A DNA stretch of 7,386 nt from Spirochaetaceae bacterium (GTDB lineage: Bacteria > Spirochaetota > Spirochaetia > Treponematales > Treponemataceae), in NCBI GenBank assembly GCA_031271875.1, contig JAISVD010000286.1:1-7386 (forward strand). Reading direction: 5' to 3'. The position numbers and the translations under genes are program-made. This document shows, piece after piece, positions 1-4,892 of the stretch; positions within the stretch are counted from its first letter, which is position 1; each line of letters begins with the position of its first letter. Below the pieces are notes generated by a model that was given only the letters and a program-made list of their open reading frames with translations, ran no database searches and had not been told where the DNA came from.

Positions 1-254
1 GCCATAACGGTGGTATACCCATTTCCTGCAAGTGCTTTCCACCCCTCAATAGTCTCCGGCTTCAGCCGCAAAGAAAACAGGACCTTTTTCGTCCGCCGTT
101 TTATCTCTGCCAGTGTTTCCTGAAATTCATTACCCGTCATCTCCGGGATATCTGAATAATCAATTGTTTTTTCGGCAGCTTCAGTTACCTGCTGTTTTGC
201 TTTTTCGGGGATATCTCCCTCAGTATAAAGTATGGTTTTTACGATTTTCGACAT
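1..254 (-). CDS. brnA: BrnA-family antitoxin (partial, 3' end outside window)
   Basis: This is the antitoxin of a type II BrnT/BrnA toxin-antitoxin pair. In known systems BrnA binds and neutralises the BrnT ribonuclease and represses the shared promoter through a ribbon-helix-helix-like C-terminal part. Eighty-four full codons are visible, from ATG at 254 to the window edge, with no stop. The N-terminal half is acidic and polar. Residues about 56-84 (KKVLFSLRLKPETIEGWKAL followed by GNGYTTVM) match the conserved BrnA pattern of basic residues, S-x-R-L-x-P, then a G-x-GY turn before the last helix. A strong AAGGAG (265-270, minus strand) lies 10 nt upstream of the ATG, inside brnT. The gene overlaps the brnT frame by 35 nt (220-254), so the two are probably co-transcribed and coupled. 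Family assignment rests on motif recognition and on the adjacent BrnT; the C-terminus cannot be checked. Confidence 0.85.
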   Translation of the reverse strand, partial: MSKIVKTILYTEGDIPEKAKQQVTEAAEKTIDYSDIPEMTGNEFQETLAEIKRRTKKVLFSLRLKPETIEGWKALAGNGYTTVM

Positions 255-513
255 AGAGTACGCGCTCCTTTGTATCGGCAAGCCGGGCCGAAATAATTCG
301 GATAGTATCGTCATCATCCCGATATGTGATATATACAGTTACTATATTCCCTACCATTCCAATGATTCTCTATCGGTCCTCATGGATGGAATTTTTGATG
401 TCATAAATTTCCAGTGGGTCATTAAGTACATATTGAGCCGTTTCAAAGTCGATTCCGTGTTTCGCTTTATTGATTTTATTTTTTTCATCATGCCGCTCAA
501 TATGTATCTTCAT
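220..513 (-). pseudogene. brnT: BrnT-family toxin (RelE-fold ribonuclease) with an in-frame amber stop
   Basis: From ATG at 513 the frame encodes a BrnT-like start (MKIHIERHDEKN, then KHGIDFETA and DPLEIYD) up to HEDR. It then meets TAG at 370-372 (codon 48) and continues without another stop to TGA at 220-222. The part after the stop is also clearly BrnT: RIIGMVGN, VTVYITYRDDDD, TIRIISARLADTKERVLY. Family members usually have HEDRY or HEDRW at this point, so the amber most simply replaces a Tyr codon (TAT or TAC to TAG) by one substitution. The full frame would be 97 residues, normal for BrnT, which is a RelE-like mRNA-cleaving toxin. As written, the product would be 47 residues and lack the C-terminal half, so it is probably inactive. 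An ATG at codon 53 could allow re-initiation but would give only a fragment. An upstream in-frame ATG at 540 is less likely, because it lies inside the promoter. A sequencing error is the main alternative. Confidence 0.85.
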
Positions 514-548
514 GAATATAGTATATTTTTGTATATACATTTCGTCAA
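513..548 (-). promoter_or_regulatory. brnTA promoter with palindromic operator candidate
   Basis: On the minus strand, a -35 TTGACG (543-548) and a -10 TATACT (520-525) are separated by exactly 17 nt. The predicted start site, about 7 nt past the -10, falls on the A of the brnT ATG at 513. No Shine-Dalgarno sequence precedes that ATG, so the message is probably leaderless. The perfect 10-bp palindrome TGTATATACA (530-539) lies in the spacer, where a repressor would block RNA polymerase. BrnA is known to autoregulate its operon, so this is the natural operator candidate. Promoter hexamers and palindrome are seen directly; BrnA binding is inferred. Confidence 0.65.
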
Positions 549-598
549 TACGTTTACTGAAGATTTCCGAATAACTCTATGTTTTTGAAGGAAATACT

Positions 599-670
599 AT
601 GAAAGAGGGAATCCGTTTCAAATGCGTAGGATATCAAGGAATAACCGTTATTCCTGTTCATACCATATAA
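599..670 (+). CDS. Possible 23-residue small protein
   Basis: An ATG at 599 opens a 23-codon frame ending in TAA at 668-670. AAGGA (588-592) precedes the ATG by 6 nt, near-ideal spacing, and a stem-loop terminator begins about 8 nt after the stop. The peptide (MKEGIRFKCVGYQG, then ITVIPVHTI) is basic with a hydrophobic end, has one Cys, and resembles no family I recognise. No convincing promoter is visible just upstream; the nearest sequence is the divergent brnT promoter region. Support is therefore the ribosome site plus the terminator only. It could equally be a decayed gene end or chance. Confidence 0.25.
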   Translation: MKEGIRFKCVGYQGITVIPVHTI

Positions 671-677
671 AGAAAAA

Positions 678-715
678 GGGCTGTCAAGATGTTACTTCCT
701 GAACAGCCTTTTTTT
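678..715. terminator. Bidirectional Rho-independent terminator
   Basis: Arms GGCTGT (679-684) and ACAGCC (703-708) pair, and CA/TG can extend the stem past a single bulged A. The right arm is followed by seven T on the plus strand (709-715). The left arm is preceded by a run of five A, which gives TTTTT for minus-strand transcripts. It therefore suits termination of the leftward RRM gene (ending at 770, about 60 nt away) and of any rightward transcript over the 599-670 ORF. It would also insulate the brnTA locus from transcription coming from the right. Confidence 0.8.
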
Positions 716-769
716 GTTGCCTAACAGATAATCTATGTCAAGAAACATTCTGTTGGGAAACAGCGGACG

Positions 770-1081
770 TTAATAACCTCCGTAGCTGTATCCCTGTTTG
801 CTGTATGATGACGATGACTGGCTTCTTGATCGTTCCCTCTCGATAGCTTCATTTACCCGTATTCGCCGTCCTTCGAATTCGTTGCCGTCCAGCGCCTGTA
901 TCGCTTCCAATGCCTGTTTTTCGTCAGCCATTTCAACAAACCCGAATCCCTTTGCCTGTCCCGAATACCTGTCAAAAACAATATTCGCCGCGACCACTTC
1001 CCCAAATTGTGAAAACAGGGAACACAGACTCTGTTCCGTTGTGGCGTAATTCATATTACCCACATAAAGCTTTTTTGCCAT
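770..1081 (-). CDS. Small RRM-domain RNA-binding protein
   Basis: A 103-residue protein made of one RNA-recognition motif and a short tail. The RNP2 strand is LYVGNM (residues 5-10) and RNP1 is KGFGFVEM (44-51), with the aromatic residues at Tyr6, Phe46 and Phe48 that stack on RNA bases. The AIQALDGNEFEGRRIRVNEA part (59-78) completes the domain. Residues 82-103 form an Arg/Ser- then Ser/Tyr/Gly-rich tail ending in GYSYGGY. Such tails are common in bacterial single-RRM proteins, including the cold-inducible Rbp proteins of cyanobacteria. It presumably binds single-stranded RNA in the cytoplasm, but targets cannot be read from sequence. ATG at 1081 is preceded by AAGGA (1093-1097) at a rather long 11-nt spacing. 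The gene has its own promoter and is followed by a bidirectional terminator, so it is probably monocistronic. Confidence 0.93.
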   Translation of the reverse strand: MAKKLYVGNMNYATTEQSLCSLFSQFGEVVAANIVFDRYSGQAKGFGFVEMADEKQALEAIQALDGNEFEGRRIRVNEAIERERSRSQSSSSYSKQGYSYGGY

Positions 1082-1175
1082 TTACCAAAACATCCTTCTT
1101 CAGAAAAATCATTCAATCCAAAATGAAATGAATGCCGGAAATCTCAGGGACAGAGAAATCAGTCCTTCCTCCGGT
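1082..1175 (-). promoter_or_regulatory. 5' leader of the RRM gene with a 5'-terminal stem-loop
   Basis: The predicted start site near 1175 gives a leader of about 94 nt. At its 5' end, TCCGG/CCGGA (1170-1174 with 1135-1139) pair, and an inner GTCC/GGAC stem (1162-1165 with 1148-1151) closes a 10-nt loop. The rest is U/A-rich up to AAGGA. The stem-loop may protect the 5' end or take part in temperature or autoregulatory control; that is inference. It has no T-tract typical of a terminator. Confidence 0.35.
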
Positions 1176-1181
1176 ATTTAA

Positions 1182-1211
1182 ATTGTAGTTTGCTCAGGAT
1201 CGGGCTGTCAA
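1182..1211 (-). promoter_or_regulatory. Sigma-70-like promoter for the RRM gene
   Basis: On the minus strand, a perfect -35 TTGACA (1206-1211) and a -10 TACAAT (1182-1187, five of six consensus bases) are separated by 18 nt. The -35 overlaps the TGA stop of the upstream methyltransferase gene (1208-1210). This makes the RRM gene independent of the upstream operon, although read-through is also possible because no clear terminator lies between them. Confidence 0.7.
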
Positions 1212-2218
1212 ATTTTTTCCGGAAAAATGCGGTAACAGCGGTGAATCGGAGGGTGGTTTCTGAAATCTTCCGGTATTGTACGGGCCGTGATCTCATCGGA
1301 TCCATATCCCGGCGGCAAAAGAGCGGGATCGAACTTCAGCTTTCGGGAGTTGGATGAAAAATATAAAACCCCTGCAGGGGAAAGCACTTTCAGGCATTGC
1401 GCCGTGATGTCCGGCCAGTCCCTGTTTATGTCGAGTACGGATTCCGTTTTATGGGAATTGGAGAATGTAGGCGGGTCGAGGATTATAAGGTCCCATCTCC
1501 GGCCGGACACACCGGCCCGGCGGAGAAATTCCATTGTATCTGCACAGATAAAACTCCAGGGACTCCCTGGTGCAGGCGAAAAACCGTTGAGCCTGAAATT
1601 TTCACGGGCCCGGGACAGGTAGGTATTTGAAAGGTCCACGGAATCTACGGCGGCGGCGCCTCCTGCTGCGGCATATACAGAGAACGCTCCGGTGTAACAG
1701 AACAGGTTCAGAACGCTTTTTCCGGAAGCCTCCTTCCGTACCATCTCCCGTGTATTCCTGTGATCCAGAAAAAGGCCGGTGTCGAGATAATCAGACAGGT
1801 TTATTCTGAACAGGAGTCCCCCCTCCCGTACCAGGATATCACGGTTTTTGCTGTCCGATTTTGTATATTGGGAGGTTCCCTTCTGCCTGCGCCGTATCCG
1901 GGAAAAGATATCCGATACGGGTATATTTAAGGCTTCAGATGCGGCGGCGATCATCGCTTTGATCCATTGCTGCTCTTCAGCATCGCTTTTTTCATAGGGC
2001 CGCTCATAGAGCGAGATACAGAGGTAACGGGTTTTTTCGGGGGACGCTTCGGTATAGAGATCGACTGAGAGGGGTATCTCCGGGATATCCCGGTCGTAAA
2101 GGCGGTAACAGCCGGTGTCTGTCCGGGCGGCCCATTTACGAAGATGTCTGTACCACTTGACAAGCCTGTTGGCGAAAAAAACAGCCTGTTTGTCTGCGTG
2201 TAACGGCTGTTCTGTCAT
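1208..2218 (-). CDS. rlmK: RlmK-like class I SAM-dependent 23S rRNA methyltransferase
   Basis: Predicted 336-residue methyltransferase resembling the C-terminal RlmK half of E. coli RlmKL, which makes m7G2069 in 23S rRNA. Matching landmarks in order: FFANRLVKWYRHLRKW (14-29), CYRLYDRDIPE (37-47), RRRQKGTSQY (109-118), LSDYLDTGLFLDHR (141-154), SAM-binding motif I NLFCYTGAFS (171-180), acidic VDSVDLS (191-197), and catalytic-region motif IV DPPTFSNS (248-255). The RlmL half (THUMP domain plus m2G2445 methyltransferase) is absent, so this is a stand-alone RlmK-type protein. Its exact target base is inferred; an RlmI-type m5C enzyme is a less likely alternative. I place the start at ATG 2218, which overlaps the rex TGA as ATGA and suggests translational coupling. 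A GTG at 2260 would add 14 residues overlapping rex. AAGGA abuts this ATG with no spacer, which also fits coupling better than independent initiation. Confidence 0.88.
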   Translation of the reverse strand: MTEQPLHADKQAVFFANRLVKWYRHLRKWAARTDTGCYRLYDRDIPEIPLSVDLYTEASPEKTRYLCISLYERPYEKSDAEEQQWIKAMIAAASEALNIPVSDIFSRIRRRQKGTSQYTKSDSKNRDILVREGGLLFRINLSDYLDTGLFLDHRNTREMVRKEASGKSVLNLFCYTGAFSVYAAAGGAAAVDSVDLSNTYLSRARENFRLNGFSPAPGSPWSFICADTMEFLRRAGVSGRRWDLIILDPPTFSNSHKTESVLDINRDWPDITAQCLKVLSPAGVLYFSSNSRKLKFDPALLPPGYGSDEITARTIPEDFRNHPPIHRCYRIFPEKI

Positions 2219-2865
2219 TCCTTTATACGGGCTTCCCTGGTCGAGTTCATCATGACGCACAGGAGAGCATACCCCGAGGTAAGGTCTTCCCGCTGTACGA
2301 TGATATTTTCGGAGACCTTGAGTTTTACATTGGTAAAATTCCAGATAGACCTGATTCCTGCATCAACCAGCATATTCGCCATCCTCTGGGCTTCTGAAGA
2401 GGGGACGGTAAGTATCGCCATTGAGATATCGAGTTTTTTTACATGGCTTGCAAGGGTCTCGATGGAAAACACAGGCACCCCGTGGATCCGGCTGCCGATC
2501 TTTGCAGTATCAACATCAAATGCCGCAACAATATGCAGCCCGTGATACTGAAATTCCTGGTATCCCGTGAGGGCGGCTCCCAGGTTGCCTGCACCGACAA
2601 GAATCGTGTTGGTCACTACGTCCCAGCCGAGAAAGTGCTCTATCGCCGTGATGAGTGCTGCCACCGGATATCCTTTTTTCGGTTTTCCTGTAATTCCGGT
2701 AATAGCGAGGTCTTTTCTGACCTGTATCGGTTCCAGATTCAGCTCCTGGGCAATGACCGTGCCGGAAATATATTCATATCCTTCACTCTGCGTCTGGCGA
2801 ATAATATGGAGATACTGGGGCAGACGCCGGATGGAAGGTGTCGCAGGAATCTTCTGCCTTATCAT
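2215..2865 (-). CDS. rex: Redox-sensing transcriptional repressor Rex
   Basis: A 216-residue Rex, of usual length. Rex dimers bind operators when NADH/NAD+ is low and release DNA when NADH binds, controlling fermentation and respiration genes. The N-terminal winged helix (about 8-80) has the family's TPSIRRLPQYL start, a recognition helix with QVRKDL (48-53), and a wing ending in KKGYPV (63-68). The Rossmann domain follows, with the nucleotide-binding GAGNLG (91-96) and the acidic end of the second strand in IVAAFDVD (Asp117). The C-terminal NFTNVKLKVSENI and DLTSGYALLCVMMN parts fit the domain-swapped helix of the family. The wing reads AITGITGKPKKGY where many homologues have SYFGEFG then a GxGY end, so the preferred operator may differ. 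ATG at 2865 is preceded by AAGGA at 10 nt and starts 3 nt after the upstream stop. It sits in an operon with aconitase, which suggests central-metabolism control or autoregulation. Confidence 0.96.
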   Translation of the reverse strand: MIRQKIPATPSIRRLPQYLHIIRQTQSEGYEYISGTVIAQELNLEPIQVRKDLAITGITGKPKKGYPVAALITAIEHFLGWDVVTNTILVGAGNLGAALTGYQEFQYHGLHIVAAFDVDTAKIGSRIHGVPVFSIETLASHVKKLDISMAILTVPSSEAQRMANMLVDAGIRSIWNFTNVKLKVSENIIVQREDLTSGYALLCVMMNSTREARIKE

Positions 2866-2868
2866 GTA

Positions 2869-3567
2869 TCACATATCCTTGGGAAACAGATACAAATCCT
2901 GAAGCTTGAGCGTATGTGTTGTATTGTACGCATACCGCGGCAGTGATTCGCTGAACAGGGTTATACTGAAATAACTCATCAGCCGTTCATATCCAAGTGC
3001 TGTTGCCTCAATCGAAAAGGAGAAGGTCTTCTGGGCATCCAGTTTCTCCTCAAACTGGGGCTGTATCCAGAATGTATAGGTCCCCGGATTGATGGAGTTG
3101 GTCTTGTAGGGATTTATCCAGCTGCGGTCGATCATTACCGCAAGTTCGTTCTCCTGTTTAAGGGTAATCTGCACATCATTCAGGGGCTCGAATGTGGTGC
3201 CGTCATAAATGGTTCCCAGAAAAGTGGGGAAATTATATACAGGCCCTTCGGTAAGCATTTCAAGCTCGGCATATTTTTCATGGTCATTCAGAGGCCGCTT
3301 TGAGGCATTGACAAGCTTCATCCCCTCCATGACAAGAGTATCGATATCTGCGATAAGCTGCCTGTTTTCCTCCGCCCGCGACCGGGCCACGCCTCTGCTG
3401 GAAAGTATGTATTGCGGCGGGATACGGTTCAATACATAGCAGCATGTGTCAAGTCTGCACCTTGGACAGCCGCATGAGAACCATTCAGCACCGATTTCAG
3501 AGACCTGATCAAATAAAATGTTAACTCGGGAAGCGACGATCTCTTCCATCATATTATGAACTTTCAT
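2869..3567 (-). CDS. ComFB-domain protein fused to a C-terminal beta-rich domain
   Basis: A 232-residue protein with two parts. Residues 1 to about 62 match the ComFB (late competence development) family: an opening VHNMMEEIV, then the Cys cluster C32-x-C34-x2-C37 with C42 and C43, then the signature VLNRIPPQYILSSRG (45-59). The Cys set suggests a metal (zinc) site. ComFB proteins have recently been reported to bind cyclic dinucleotides; I apply this to the family, not to this protein. A helical link (about 62-92) leads to a C-terminal part (about 113-230) rich in predicted beta strands, such as FLGTIYDGTTFEPLNDVQIT. This resembles carboxypeptidase-regulatory or Ig-like folds, but I cannot name the family. 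There is no signal peptide, so it is probably cytoplasmic. ATG at 3567 is chosen over an in-frame TTG at 3585 because a GAGGAA-type ribosome site lies 6-8 nt upstream. The gene sits 14 nt after the HD gene and 3 nt before rex. Confidence 0.8.
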   Translation of the reverse strand: MKVHNMMEEIVASRVNILFDQVSEIGAEWFSCGCPRCRLDTCCYVLNRIPPQYILSSRGVARSRAEENRQLIADIDTLVMEGMKLVNASKRPLNDHEKYAELEMLTEGPVYNFPTFLGTIYDGTTFEPLNDVQITLKQENELAVMIDRSWINPYKTNSINPGTYTFWIQPQFEEKLDAQKTFSFSIEATALGYERLMSYFSITLFSESLPRYAYNTTHTLKLQDLYLFPKDM

Positions 3568-3581
3568 TATATCTTCCTCTC

Positions 3582-4874
3582 TCAACGTATAGTGTATCGC
3601 ATATTACAGATTTCAGCAAGTTTCCTGTGGTCTATTTTGGAACCAATATCGGGGGAGACGGCGATACGGAGGATCCTCAGAGAACGGGTGAACTGTTCGA
3701 TTATGTCCTCCCTGAAGATGGTTGAACTGCGGGAAAATGTTTTTTTTTCGTCGGTGACCCACAGGTCGCTTTCAAATGATATCTCTTCGGGGATATCGAT
3801 GAGTATATCGGTTTTATCGAGCTCTGTCCCCATTGCACGGGAAAAGAGTTCCGCCAGTTCTGCTTCGTGGATGCTGCGGGTATCGAGGTTCTCCAGCTGC
3901 CTCTGGGCTGCGCTTTCAGCGCTGCGAAAAACGCCGCTTTCAGCGCCGTTAAAGGGGGTTTCGTATACTACATGATAGAGCCGCCTCTCATGGAGGTTCA
4001 GGGCAACTTTTTTTCCCGTAAAGCGGCATGTTTGAATCAGGCTGAAGATGCCCGCATCGTCCTGATTATACAGCTCCTCCTGGGTAAAGACCCCCTCAGA
4101 AAGCCCCGAATAGAGGGCCTTTTTCATCATCGCCGTGGCGATGCGTACCTGCCTGTGCCAGTATACCGAACGGTACATCAAGTATTTCGAGAAGAGTATG
4201 CTTTCTACGGACATAACCGCCGGAGAATCGATTACCACCCCCCGTTCTCTGTCGGGGATAAGCCGGGAGAGTATATAGTCGGTGTCCTGCGTACCATAGG
4301 GCACCCCGCAGAAAAAAGCGTCCCTGTTGAGGTAATCCAGTTTGTCCGGATCAAGGACTCCCGAGAGGAGCCGTCTGAAGAACAGTGTTTCCCCGTCATC
4401 TGTATGTACAGAAGCATCGATAATCGCTGCCACCTGCCGGGGGTCGGCGCCGGTTTTTCCCGTGAGGCTGTAGAGCGGTTCCCTGAGTATACATTCCGCC
4501 GTGAGGGTCTCATGCTCCTTGAGGGGGCTTCCATTAAGGGAGAGTTCCTTGAGGGAGTGGGTGTAGGGGAAGTGCCCGAGATCGTGAAACAGCGCCGCCG
4601 CGAGGTAGGAGCAGGTTCCCTCTTCGGTTATCCACTCTCCCGCGCCGCGCTCCACGAGTTTTTCCAGCAGCCGCTTGGCCACATGGTAGACCCCGTAGGA
4701 GTGGGACGCCCTGGTATGGGTGGCTCCGGGATACAGTATCTCCGTTGGACCAAGCTGCCGTATCCGCGACAGACGGGTAAAGGGCTCCGACCGGGATGCC
4801 TCAAAGAGAGGTTCGGTCAGGTAGATATGTTTCCATATCGGATCGCGTACCGCTGTGGTAAACCGCCTGTTCAT
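3582..4874 (-). CDS. HD-domain phosphohydrolase (COG1078, dNTPase-like)
   Basis: A 430-residue HD-superfamily metal-dependent phosphohydrolase, the same length class as Bacillus YwfO and the Enterococcus EF1143 dNTP triphosphohydrolase, related to SAMHD1. The N-terminus has the family's DPIWKHIYL (11-19), then PFTRLSRIRQLGPTEILYPGATHTRASHSYGVYH (31-64). The likely metal ligands are all present: His58, His97-Asp98 in ALFHDLGHFPYTH, and Asp175 in VLDPDKLDYLNRD. This pattern predicts conversion of dNTPs to deoxynucleosides plus triphosphate. Substrate is inferred, since COG1078 members differ in substrate and allosteric activation. The C-terminal third (about 290-430) is less conserved and ends in a helical stretch. 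ATG at 4874 has an AGGGG about 10 nt upstream, and the start lies 18 nt after the aconitase stop. TGA at 3582-3584 precedes the next gene's ribosome site, so the gene is co-transcribed with its neighbours. Confidence 0.92.
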   Translation of the reverse strand: MNRRFTTAVRDPIWKHIYLTEPLFEASRSEPFTRLSRIRQLGPTEILYPGATHTRASHSYGVYHVAKRLLEKLVERGAGEWITEEGTCSYLAAALFHDLGHFPYTHSLKELSLNGSPLKEHETLTAECILREPLYSLTGKTGADPRQVAAIIDASVHTDDGETLFFRRLLSGVLDPDKLDYLNRDAFFCGVPYGTQDTDYILSRLIPDRERGVVIDSPAVMSVESILFSKYLMYRSVYWHRQVRIATAMMKKALYSGLSEGVFTQEELYNQDDAGIFSLIQTCRFTGKKVALNLHERRLYHVVYETPFNGAESGVFRSAESAAQRQLENLDTRSIHEAELAELFSRAMGTELDKTDILIDIPEEISFESDLWVTDEKKTFSRSSTIFREDIIEQFTRSLRILRIAVSPDIGSKIDHRKLAEICNMRYTIR

Positions 4875-4892
4875 GGATACACAACCCCTGTT

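Noticed and set aside
232..588. A 118-codon plus-strand open frame over the toxin-antitoxin region
   Set aside because: The minus strand of the same stretch reads as BrnT and BrnA with family motifs and a promoter; the plus-strand translation has no such support.
2219..2260. GTG start at 2260 for the RlmK-like gene
   Set aside because: It would overlap rex by 46 nt and add residues with no family similarity, whereas ATG 2218 forms the common ATGA coupling junction.
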